From the IMG/VR virus record IMGVR_UViG_3300040810_000367, positions 1 through 44,487 of that record: a stretch of 44,487 nucleotides of DNA, one strand, 5' to 3'. Origin of the DNA: a virus. The translations under genes and the position numbers were made by a program. Position 1 is the first letter of the stretch. Every line of letters starts with the position of its first letter. Below the pieces are notes generated by a model. The model had not been told where the DNA came from. It worked only from the letters and a program-made list of their open reading frames with translations, and ran no database searches. Shown piece after piece: positions 7,789-15,064 of this stretch.

Positions 7789-8381
7789 TGCAACCCTATC
7801 GTCATTATCATAAACTTCTAGAAGATCAGGATGCAGTTAGCACAATTATCAGTGTTGCTGAACTACTTCGTAGTGAAGCAGAAGGTGAAGGCGATGCAAA
7901 GACCAGCATGAATAGTTTTATTAACATGCTAAAGAATGCAGGTCTCAATATTGACTACCAAGGTCTTAAAGCCTACTACGAAGCAGAGCCAAGACTTCAA
8001 GGCCAAATACAAGACTTTAACAAAAAGGAAATTGTATTCGTAGGTGACGAAGAAGGCTTAGAGATGAAGCCACAGGGCGAAGTGCCTCCCGAAGAAAAAG
8101 TAGCACAGATGGCTAAGAGTGCTACAGACAAACGTCAAAACGAAGCTAAAGACGAAGGTGCTTCTGAAGAAGAAGAAGATGAGTTCCATAGAGAGTTGGA
8201 CAAACTAGTCCACGCAACTTTTGGTCATAGTAGTGACGAAAAGAAAATGTACAAGAAAGTTGGAGAGAAAGCACCTCCCGGTAGAGAAGATCAAGTCAAA
8301 GCTCTAAAGAAAAAATTTCCTGACAACCCAGGCGCGGCATACGCAATCGCCTGGAGTCAACACAATAAAAGTAAAAAGTAA
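7788..8381 (+). CDS. Acidic conserved phage protein
   Basis: 197 residues. The N-terminal helix-rich part (MQPYRHYHKLLEDQDAV) leads to an acidic linker (EGASEEEEDEFHRELDKL), then a basic C-terminus ending NPGAAYAIAWSQHNKSKK. This Gly-Ala-(A/P)-(Y/F)-Ala-Ile-Ala-Trp-x-x-x-Asn-Lys ending recurs in unrelated cyanophage proteins and may be a small independent module. It is translationally coupled to the core-like gene upstream, so a shared virion assembly role is likely but unproved. No leader of the cleavage type is seen. Confidence 0.55.
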   Translation: MQPYRHYHKLLEDQDAVSTIISVAELLRSEAEGEGDAKTSMNSFINMLKNAGLNIDYQGLKAYYEAEPRLQGQIQDFNKKEIVFVGDEEGLEMKPQGEVPPEEKVAQMAKSATDKRQNEAKDEGASEEEEDEFHRELDKLVHATFGHSSDEKKMYKKVGEKAPPGREDQVKALKKKFPDNPGAAYAIAWSQHNKSKK

Positions 8382-8399
8382 TTTATAATATACCTACAT

Positions 8400-8407
8400 T
8401 ATAAATA
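8400..8407 (+). promoter_or_regulatory. Late promoter TATAAATA (perfect T4 consensus)
   Basis: Predicted start near 8413. It drives the transporter genes after an unusually long leader. Confidence 0.7.
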
Positions 8408-8558
8408 AAAATGCAGCGGCAACACGCCGCCGGTTTATATGGACGCTTCGACAAAAGTCGTTTATGGATTATTCCTAACGCCCGCCGTATATAGTTATAG
8501 ACTATTAGCAAAAAAATCATTAAAATATAAAACTAAACTTAACTTATAAGGAGTTATT
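8408..8558 (+). promoter_or_regulatory. 150-nt structured leader of the ABC transporter operon
   Basis: The leader contains hairpin GCGGC-AACAC-GCCGC (8416-8430), a second small hairpin with CGAC-AAAA-GTCG (about 8448-8460), an AT-rich stretch, and a proper GGAG at 8550-8553 before ATG 8559. A 27-codon ORF starting at 8411 (MQRQHAAGLYG...) spans the hairpins without its own ribosome binding site. I could not match a known riboswitch class. Confidence 0.4.
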
Positions 8559-9542
8559 ATGAAGAAGTTTATTATCGGAATGGCTATTGCTGTGGCTGTA
8601 GTCTTTACTACTATTATTCCTGCAAGTGCAGAAAATACAAAGGCACGTTTGGTTATTGATATTGGTCCACTTGGTGTACATAGTTGGATCCTTAAAGGTA
8701 TCAAAGACGGTGCATTTGCCCGTCGAGGCGTCGACGTAGAATTTATTGGCAAAGGCCCAGGCAGTGTAAAAACTGCACTAGCACTTTCCGCTGGCAAAGC
8801 AGAGCTTGGCTATCATGACTACAGCGGTCTAGTTCTTGTTAATAGCAAGTCTGCTGACCCTAAAGTTACAGCCATTTTTGTTGTAGATGACAAAGCACAA
8901 GACGCTGTTTTTAGCTTGAAAGAAAAAGGTATTACAAGTTTTGATAAGCTAGACGGTAAAACATTGGGCGGCTTTATCACAGGCGTTACAAATAAAGTAC
9001 TACCCGCCGTAACAACTGCAAAGTGGGAAATGGTTAACATGCCTTTTAGTGCTCGTGTTCCCAGTCTTACTACTGGTAAGGTTGATGCAGTAGAAGGTTT
9101 TATTACAACCAATGTTTTTAACTTTGAAAAGGTTGGCGTGACACGTGATAAGCTGAATATTATTAGGATGAGCGATAAGTTTCCAACAGCAGTTAGTCGT
9201 GTTATCACAGTTAACAGCGATTGGGCAGCAGCAAATCCAAAGGCTGTAGTTGCAATTCGCGAAGTACTACGTGAACTAGTTGCAGGCTTTGTTAAGAATC
9301 CAGCAGCAAGCGTAGCAACTTTAAGTGGACCTATTGTGTCAACTGATGCAAAGAGAGCACTAGAATTACGCCGCGCACAATACGGTATTAACGAACTAGT
9401 TAATACACCTTTTGTACAGAAGAACGGTATTAGTAACGCAAAGGCCGTTGGCCCACGTCTAAGTGAATACACTTCGTTGTTAGTTACAAAACTAGATCTA
9501 CCAAACCGTCATTCAGACTCAAAGTATTTTGATCTAGATTAA
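8559..9542 (+). CDS. ABC transporter substrate-binding protein, NMT1/SsuA/TauA type
   Basis: 327 residues. A classical signal peptide (MKKFIIGMAIAVAVVF...PASA|EN) directs it to the periplasm. The mature part has the type II binding-protein pattern of the nitrate/sulfonate/taurine/thiamine-precursor family: a glycine-serine loop followed by AxxAxGKAELGYHDY (GPGSVKTALALSAGKAE), then FDKLDGKTLGG, VPSLTTGKVDAVEGF and a helical C-terminus. Length matches SsuA/TauA. The ligand cannot be read from sequence; small organic sulfur, nitrogen or pyrimidine-type compounds are typical for the family. It overlaps the permease gene (TAATG). The late promoter means it would be made late in infection, which is unusual for a nutrient-uptake protein. 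Confidence 0.9.
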   Translation: MKKFIIGMAIAVAVVFTTIIPASAENTKARLVIDIGPLGVHSWILKGIKDGAFARRGVDVEFIGKGPGSVKTALALSAGKAELGYHDYSGLVLVNSKSADPKVTAIFVVDDKAQDAVFSLKEKGITSFDKLDGKTLGGFITGVTNKVLPAVTTAKWEMVNMPFSARVPSLTTGKVDAVEGFITTNVFNFEKVGVTRDKLNIIRMSDKFPTAVSRVITVNSDWAAANPKAVVAIREVLRELVAGFVKNPAASVATLSGPIVSTDAKRALELRRAQYGINELVNTPFVQKNGISNAKAVGPRLSEYTSLLVTKLDLPNRHSDSKYFDLD

Positions 9543-10282
9543 TGAAACATACAGCTATAACTGTTTCCGCAGTTATTCTGCTATGGGAACTAGTACTCAA
9601 AGGAGGATATATTCCAGGACTATGGGATATCATAACAACCTTCTTTGAGTTACTAGTAAATCCTGACTTTTTATTCAACCTTTGGACTAGTCTATGGCGA
9701 CTTACAGTAGGCTGGTCCATTGGTATGTTTATCGGTTCAACTATTGGGATTGTTATGGGCACGAATTATCATGCACGTAAACTTATAATGCCTCTAGTAA
9801 GTAGCTTATTTCCTATTCCAAAAATAGCACTTCTTCCGCTTTTTGTTGTGTTACTTGGATTAGGAGAAGTAAGTAAAGTTACAACTATCTTCATAGGTGC
9901 ATTTTTTCCAAGTATCATTACAGCATATGGTAGCGTATTACGCACACCAAAAACCTACATAGAAGCTGGCAGGGCATGTGGTGGCAACACATATATGATT
10001 ATACGTAAGATTATACTTCCTTATAACCTTCCTACTATTATACAAGGGTTTAGAACTAGCGGGAGCCTTGCCTTAACTCTATTGGTAGCAGCAGAAATGC
10101 TTGGCGCAAAGCATGGACTAGGACATTGGATATTTCTTACAGGAGGCGAAATGGCATTTGCAGAAATGTTTGCTGGTATTATCTGGTTAAGCATTATAGG
10201 ATTAAGTATTAACTTGGGTGTAGAATACCTTAGGCGAACATTATGTTTTTGGAGTACGCTAAGTGAAGGTAATGATAGATGA
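9542..10282 (+). CDS. ABC transporter permease, SsuC/TauC type
   Basis: 246 residues with about six membrane spans and the cytoplasmic EAA loop EAGRACGGNTYMIIRKIILP (about residues 141-160), the site where the ATPase subunit docks. It belongs to the BPD_transp_1 family of nitrate/sulfonate/taurine importers and pairs with the binding protein just upstream. No ATP-binding subunit is encoded nearby: the next gene, which overlaps by 4 nt, has a PP-loop rather than Walker A/B motifs. The complex would need a host ATPase of the SsuB/TauB type. Start ATG overlaps the preceding stop. Confidence 0.9.
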   Translation: MKHTAITVSAVILLWELVLKGGYIPGLWDIITTFFELLVNPDFLFNLWTSLWRLTVGWSIGMFIGSTIGIVMGTNYHARKLIMPLVSSLFPIPKIALLPLFVVLLGLGEVSKVTTIFIGAFFPSIITAYGSVLRTPKTYIEAGRACGGNTYMIIRKIILPYNLPTIIQGFRTSGSLALTLLVAAEMLGAKHGLGHWIFLTGGEMAFAEMFAGIIWLSIIGLSINLGVEYLRRTLCFWSTLSEGNDR

Positions 10283-11427
10283 TATTATCTGCTGATAAAT
10301 TTGGTTACTATACAGTTGGAGAGCTTAAAACTTATAGTAAATTAGAAGCTATCGAATGGCAAGCTAGAACTGGCAATTTTCCCGAATGGAATTTTAACAA
10401 GGAGATATTTCACACCGCTAGTTGGCGTGTAGAGCCTCCTATTGATTTGTGGGACTTATATAAAAAAAGAGCCAGACAGATCAGAGATCAATATGACTAC
10501 TGTGTAATTTTTTATAGTGGAGGAAGTGACAGTAGTAATTTACTTAAAGCATGGACACAAGCAGATTGTAAAATAGATGAGATTGCATGCTTTGTCGATT
10601 ACGAGGTAACCGGAGATAGAACAGATGTTGTCAACTCCGAACCTAACAATGTTGTGTTTCCTACAATAAAAGCAATGCAAAACTCAGGCATGGATTTTAT
10701 TTTCAGAGAAATAGACATGAGTGCAGACACAATAAATTATGTAGAGGAAGTGAATACAGATTATTTTTATTGTGCAAACCATAGTTTTAGTCCTAATAAT
10801 ATTGTAAAAGGCAGATGGCGCCGCACTATACAGGATTATCAAAACCTTATTAATCAAGGCAAAACAGTTTGTTTTATATGGGGAAGTGAGAAGCCACAAC
10901 TGGGAGTGGACAACAATGGCTGGTACTTCCAGTTCCTAGATATATTTGATAACTGTGTGAGTCCTGAAGTGCAACGGCAATACACAAATGGCTGGTATGA
11001 TGAGTTGTTTTACTGGTCTCCAGATATGCCAGAAATTGTAATTAAGCAGAGCCATGTTATTAAAAGATTTTGCGAAACCTGCAATGATGCTAGTTTTTAC
11101 CAGAGCGACCACAGCCCATATGGATATAATAAAACTCTCAATATGTATGTTACTATGGATGCAGTAAAAAGCATTCTGTATCCTTTCTGGGATAATAAGA
11201 CTTTTGTGCACGGCAAAAGTAAACCAATTAGAGAAGGCATGGGATATCTTGCATTTAGTGAAAGAGATGCCTGGTTTTTTAATAGTAATTTAGAGCAAGC
11301 AGACAGATATGAAAAACATTTATGGAGTTATATCGACAAATTAAAAAAAAATCCGCACTTTGATTGGTTTGACACATCCAGTAAGTCCGTTATAAAAGCA
11401 AGCGTCCAAAGACATTATTTTGCATAA
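10279..11427 (+). CDS. PP-loop (N-type) ATP pyrophosphatase-like protein
   Basis: 382 residues. The PP-loop SGGSDS is at residues 80-85 after a predicted strand (YDYCVIFY), as in asparagine synthetase, QueC, PAPS reductase and tRNA-modifying enzymes that adenylate a substrate. The N-terminus (DKFGYYTVGELKTYSKLEAI) and the C-terminal 250 residues, rich in Trp, Tyr and Phe, do not match a named subfamily I know; C-terminal Cys pairs (FCETCND) are present. It is joined to the transporter genes by ATGA overlap, so it could act on an imported substrate, but similar phage proteins occur without transporters, as I recall. Confidence 0.65.
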   Translation: MILSADKFGYYTVGELKTYSKLEAIEWQARTGNFPEWNFNKEIFHTASWRVEPPIDLWDLYKKRARQIRDQYDYCVIFYSGGSDSSNLLKAWTQADCKIDEIACFVDYEVTGDRTDVVNSEPNNVVFPTIKAMQNSGMDFIFREIDMSADTINYVEEVNTDYFYCANHSFSPNNIVKGRWRRTIQDYQNLINQGKTVCFIWGSEKPQLGVDNNGWYFQFLDIFDNCVSPEVQRQYTNGWYDELFYWSPDMPEIVIKQSHVIKRFCETCNDASFYQSDHSPYGYNKTLNMYVTMDAVKSILYPFWDNKTFVHGKSKPIREGMGYLAFSERDAWFFNSNLEQADRYEKHLWSYIDKLKKNPHFDWFDTSSKSVIKASVQRHYFA

Positions 11428-11430
11428 ATA
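11423..11430 (+). promoter_or_regulatory. Late promoter box CATAAATA
   Basis: Overlaps the preceding stop; TTGGAG (11434-11439) serves ATG 11448. Confidence 0.6.
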
Positions 11431-11447
11431 CTGTTGGAGTTACAAGT

Positions 11448-11807
11448 ATGGCATATCTACCTACAGGTGCACAAGCACGTGAGCGAGCACAGAACAATAA
11501 TACGATAGCACAACAAATTGCTATCATGGAAATTGCAATCCTAGACGCTATTGCAAGTAATGCGTTTGCTGCTACTGTGAGCGATAGTTCAACTGTAACA
11601 ATCCAAGGTACTACTATTACTGGTAGTCCGATGACCGATAATGACACAGATGGTCAGAACTACTACAAAGCATGGCAAGGTACAATCACTGACGCTGTTA
11701 AAACAGAACAGATGAACGAAGTCATTGCACACTTTGAAAGCAAAGGCTATACCATTGCACGTAAGAGTTCAAGCGGAACATATTTTTATTGGTATCTAAC
11801 CTGGTAA
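11448..11807 (+). CDS. Small virion-type protein
   Basis: 119 residues, MAYLPTGAQARERAQNNNTI..., with an N-terminal helix (IAQQIAIMEIAILDAIA) followed by a Thr/Ser-rich beta region (TVSDSSTVTIQGTTITGSPM) and an alpha-beta C-terminus ending in aromatic residues. I have the impression of related structural proteins in T4-like cyanophages near fibre genes. It is co-transcribed with the 11817 gene. No catalytic motif. Confidence 0.5.
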   Translation: MAYLPTGAQARERAQNNNTIAQQIAIMEIAILDAIASNAFAATVSDSSTVTIQGTTITGSPMTDNDTDGQNYYKAWQGTITDAVKTEQMNEVIAHFESKGYTIARKSSSGTYFYWYLTW

Positions 11808-11816
11808 GGATTTATA

Positions 11817-12263
11817 ATGAATATGAGAGGCATTTTAACTAAGCTAGCTGCTATTAGCGAAGCACCTGCTCTAAACCCAAAAGATATAGAAAATAAAACA
11901 GTTGACATCGCAGCACAATGGCAAAAAAATAAAATTGGCGCTGCGGCTGGCGAAATAACTGACAAGTTTGATAAAGCAGCAGACAAGTATACCGGCATGA
12001 GTGACCAGGAGGCCTTAAAGCAACCAGGTGTTACTCCTGAAAATCTTCCTCAAATTAGAGCAGCATGGGCAGACTATAAAAAGACTAGAGCCGGACAAGC
12101 ATATGGAAATCTGCCAGGCCAGAAACCATTGGCATCCTTAGATAAAGATATGATGAATAAAATGGATCCAAAGATGAAAGCTAGAGTGCAAGATAAAAAT
12201 GCACCTAGATTCCTAGGTTTTAAAATTGATAAAGATCAATCAATGCCTGACTATAACGATTAA
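11817..12263 (+). CDS. Putative internal head protein
   Basis: 148 residues. The leader MNMRGILTKLAAISE|APA has the I-x-E|A end of a gp21-type cleavage site; a second in-frame ATG at 11823 would shorten the leader by two residues. The rest is hydrophilic, Lys/Asp/Ala-rich and probably mostly helical or flexible (KFDKAADKYTGMSDQEAL). AAGG lies 8-11 bases upstream. No known domain. A sigma70-like promoter for the next gene starts 4 bp after the stop. Confidence 0.55.
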   Translation: MNMRGILTKLAAISEAPALNPKDIENKTVDIAAQWQKNKIGAAAGEITDKFDKAADKYTGMSDQEALKQPGVTPENLPQIRAAWADYKKTRAGQAYGNLPGQKPLASLDKDMMNKMDPKMKARVQDKNAPRFLGFKIDKDQSMPDYND

Positions 12264-12266
12264 TAC

Positions 12267-12295
12267 TTGCTCTAATTTCTTTTTATTGTTATACT
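12267..12295 (+). promoter_or_regulatory. Sigma70-like promoter giving a leaderless start
   Basis: TTGCTC (12267-12272), 17-bp spacer, TATACT (12290-12295). ATG 12302 follows after 6 nt without any Shine-Dalgarno sequence. Confidence 0.65.
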
Positions 12296-12301
12296 TAATA
12301 C

Positions 12302-12979
12302 ATGATTACAGAACGATATGACTATGGCAGTCTGAGGCGCAAAAGCGTTGACGGGCGTCGTATGTACTCTACGCCTGACGGACTCGCAGTGCCTAGTGTT
12401 ACAACTATTTTAGATAAAACAAAACCTGAACAAGCAAAAAAAGCTCTACGTGAATGGAAAAAGCGTGTAGGCGAAACCAAGGCTGCTGAGATCACAAAAG
12501 AAGCAGCAGGAAGAGGTACACGTATGCATGCTTGGCTTGAACAGTATGTAAAAGAAGATCGCATTGACGAGCCTGGTAGCAACCCCTACAGTCAGCAGAG
12601 TCATAAGATGGCTAATATTATTGTTGAGCAAGGCTTGGACAAAATGGAAGAATGTTGGGGCACAGAAGTGCCCTTGTACTTCCCTCAGGTTTACGCAGGA
12701 ACTACAGACTGCTTGGGTGTGTACAATGGCAAGGCTGCGATTATTGACTTCAAACAAACTAATAAGCCTAAGAAAACAGAATGGATTGGTGATTACTTTA
12801 TGCAGCTCTGTGCTTATGCGGCAGCTCATAATGAAGTGCACGGCACAGACATTCAACAGGGTGTAATACTTATGTGTAGTAAGGACTTCCAGTATCAGAC
12901 CTGGACGATTGAAGGCGAAGATTTTGAGGAATACAGTCGCCAATGGTGGACTAGGGTTGGTGAATACTACGGCGCCTAA
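12302..12979 (+). CDS. PD-(D/E)XK exonuclease (RecB/Cas4-like)
   Basis: 225 residues with the full RecB-type motif series: H76 in GTRMHAWLE, E122 before PLYFPQ, D136 in AGTTDCLG, the catalytic D149-F-K151 in AAIIDFKQT, and Q168-x3-Y172 in FMQLCAYAAA. These match metal-dependent DNA exonucleases encoded by many T4-like marine phages. Likely roles are host DNA breakdown or recombination. The apparent early promoter fits early expression, in contrast to the late structural genes on either side. There is no N-terminal leader, so no sign of packaging. Confidence 0.9.
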   Translation: MITERYDYGSLRRKSVDGRRMYSTPDGLAVPSVTTILDKTKPEQAKKALREWKKRVGETKAAEITKEAAGRGTRMHAWLEQYVKEDRIDEPGSNPYSQQSHKMANIIVEQGLDKMEECWGTEVPLYFPQVYAGTTDCLGVYNGKAAIIDFKQTNKPKKTEWIGDYFMQLCAYAAAHNEVHGTDIQQGVILMCSKDFQYQTWTIEGEDFEEYSRQWWTRVGEYYGA

Positions 12980-12982
12980 ACT

Positions 12983-12990
12983 AATAAATA
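12983..12990 (+). promoter_or_regulatory. Late promoter box AATAAATA
   Basis: Four bases after the exonuclease stop; AGGAG (13006-13010) precedes the GTG start at 13019. Confidence 0.6.
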
Positions 12991-13018
12991 GTATTGTTAT
13001 CTTTTAGGAGTTATTACA

Positions 13019-14599
13019 GTGGCAGTGGTCCAAATCTCGAGAATTCAGCATCGTAGCGGTACAAGCGACAACTTACCACAACTTGCACGTGGTGAGATTG
13101 GTCTTGCTGTTGATACACGCAGAGTATATATTGGTAATGGTGGCTCAGATGCACCAACTACAGAAAACTTAGAAATCCTTACTAATCGTAGCAACATTCT
13201 AGAAGTAAGTGAAACCTACACTTATAAAGACAGCCAAATTGGTTTTAGTGCACAGACAGGTGCAAGCGCAAGTAGTCCTATTGTTCGCACACTACAGAAC
13301 AAATTAGATGATATTGCAAATATCAGAGACTTTGGGGCAGTAGGCGACGGCGAAACAGATGATACCGCTGCTATTAACAGAGCACTTTATGAACTCTTTG
13401 CACGTGAACAAATTATTCGTGTACGCAGAATGCTCTACTTCCCCGCAGGCAAATATCTAGTAACTGGACTGTTAAAGATTCCAAGTTTTGCATACCTAAA
13501 AGGTGAAGGCCCAGACAGTACAATTATTTACGGCAATGATGCAACAGAAAATGCTGTAGCACAGTTTGCTGACAGTAAACAACAGGTAGACGCTAGTGTT
13601 GGTAGTGGTACAGGCTTACCTCCACAATTTATTGTAATTGATGGCATGACACTGGAGTCTGGTGTAGATATTCCTGTACTACACATTGACCAAGCAGAAA
13701 GTTGTTATATCAATAACAGTAAGATTATTGGTCCAAGCAACAGTGCACCAAGTGCTGTAGGCAATTCAAATCCAGCAGTAAAAATTACAAGTACAGCAAG
13801 TTACACAACCAAACATATTAACTTTAAGAACTGCACCATTGGCAATCATGTGTTTGGTGTAAATATTGATCATGATATGAATAGTGTTCACTTTGACAGT
13901 TGTAGATTTGAACACTGTTTCAAAGGTCTAAAGATTGGCGAGAATGTCACGGGACTTGCCCCAGCAATTAATGGACCAAAGAGTGTAAAGATTACAGGTA
14001 GTTTATTCGATGATATCTACAATAGAGGCATTCATGTTTACAATGGTGATAACATTACCAGTGCGTATAATCTATTTAAGGATGTAGCAAACAATAGTTT
14101 GGGTTCAGGCAATGCAAGCACACACGTAATTGATTTTGCAGCAGGCGTAAACAGTAATAGTTTTGGTGATAGTTTTGATCGCGGCGATGGTGACGTTACA
14201 AGTTCAACTAAACGTATACAACTTACAAATGCTAATGCTGCCTACGGCACTACACTTGAAATTGGTTCGTACAATAGAACCTATAACAGTAATGTAAGCC
14301 TTTCAAACAACGTGACTGCAACGACAACTGGTGTACAGTTTGATGAGGACAGCGGTACAGAATATGCTGTTGAAATCGATTATCTAATTAGCCGTAACAG
14401 TAAGTACCGTCAAGGCAAACTACGTATTGTACAGGATGGCACTGCACAGGTATTAGATGATGACTTTACAGAGAATAATGGCGACGTTGGTGTAACATTT
14501 GACCTACAAAGCGACTCGGGCTTTACAAAGTTGCGTTATGCAACAGACAATCAAACAACAGGTACACTTTACCTATCAGTAAGAAAACTTAGCACATAA
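13019..14599 (+). CDS. Tailspike/fibre with pectate-lyase-type beta-helix
   Basis: 526 residues from GTG 13019 (good AGGAG). Residues 1-50 (VVQISRIQHRSGTSDNLPQL...GEIGLAVDTRRVYIGN) form the small particle-attachment module found at the N-terminus of many phage fibres. From about residue 101, IRDFGAVGDGETDDTAAIN is the entry signature of Pectate_lyase_3 right-handed beta-helix domains, continuing with repeated short strands to about residue 400, and a beta-sandwich-like C-terminus. The fold is that of tailspike depolymerases that bind or cleave surface glycans. Catalytic residues cannot be assigned by eye. It is likely to contribute to host recognition. Confidence 0.85.
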   Translation: MAVVQISRIQHRSGTSDNLPQLARGEIGLAVDTRRVYIGNGGSDAPTTENLEILTNRSNILEVSETYTYKDSQIGFSAQTGASASSPIVRTLQNKLDDIANIRDFGAVGDGETDDTAAINRALYELFAREQIIRVRRMLYFPAGKYLVTGLLKIPSFAYLKGEGPDSTIIYGNDATENAVAQFADSKQQVDASVGSGTGLPPQFIVIDGMTLESGVDIPVLHIDQAESCYINNSKIIGPSNSAPSAVGNSNPAVKITSTASYTTKHINFKNCTIGNHVFGVNIDHDMNSVHFDSCRFEHCFKGLKIGENVTGLAPAINGPKSVKITGSLFDDIYNRGIHVYNGDNITSAYNLFKDVANNSLGSGNASTHVIDFAAGVNSNSFGDSFDRGDGDVTSSTKRIQLTNANAAYGTTLEIGSYNRTYNSNVSLSNNVTATTTGVQFDEDSGTEYAVEIDYLISRNSKYRQGKLRIVQDGTAQVLDDDFTENNGDVGVTFDLQSDSGFTKLRYATDNQTTGTLYLSVRKLST

Positions 14600-14605
14600 C
14601 ATAAC

Positions 14606-15064
14606 ATGTGGGACAGCTCTATCCAAGATAGGCTTTCTATTTGGTTTACATTTAGAAAACGCCTAGACCGCTTGCCTTTTGAGCAAGCAGTACATGAAGT
14701 AAATAAATTTTGGTGGCGTGCACCTATAAGCAGTCAATACTACTGTTGTGACATGCCTGATCAGTGGCCTGATCCGTGGCAATTACTTGTGGAAAACCAC
14801 TATGATAATATTGCTCGCGGGCTCGGAATGCTATATACTATAACTCTTACTAAGCACAATCCAAGTGTCGAGTTTCTATGCGTTCGTAGCAGAGAAAAAA
14901 GCTGTGAAGAGGCATTAGTATGGATAGAGCAAGGAAAATATGTGCTTAATTGGGATGTGGAAGTCAGAGTAAATAACACATTGCAATTAGACGCATACCA
15001 AACAATAAACAGGATAGACGCACAGGAACTAATCAATAATGGAAATTCAAGTACAAAAGCGTAA
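14606..15064 (+). CDS. Conserved phage protein upstream of nrdA
   Basis: 152 residues, MWDSSIQDRLSIWFTFRKRL..., rich in Trp (SQYYCCDMPDQWPDPWQLL). I recall similar proteins of unknown function in T4-like cyanophages. It starts 6 bp after the tailspike stop and overlaps nrdA by 26 nt. No catalytic motif; the conserved aromatic/acidic surface suggests a globular enzyme or chaperone, but this is not supported further. Confidence 0.55.
   Translation: MWDSSIQDRLSIWFTFRKRLDRLPFEQAVHEVNKFWWRAPISSQYYCCDMPDQWPDPWQLLVENHYDNIARGLGMLYTITLTKHNPSVEFLCVRSREKSCEEALVWIEQGKYVLNWDVEVRVNNTLQLDAYQTINRIDAQELINNGNSSTKA

Noticed and set aside
8411-8494. 27-codon ORF in the transporter leader
   Set aside because: No ribosome binding site and it crosses two hairpins; reported only as part of the leader.
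8408-8558. TPP, guanidine or SAM riboswitch
   Set aside because: Core consensus elements of these classes (for example CUGAGA for TPP, paired ACGR loops for mini-ykkC) are not found.
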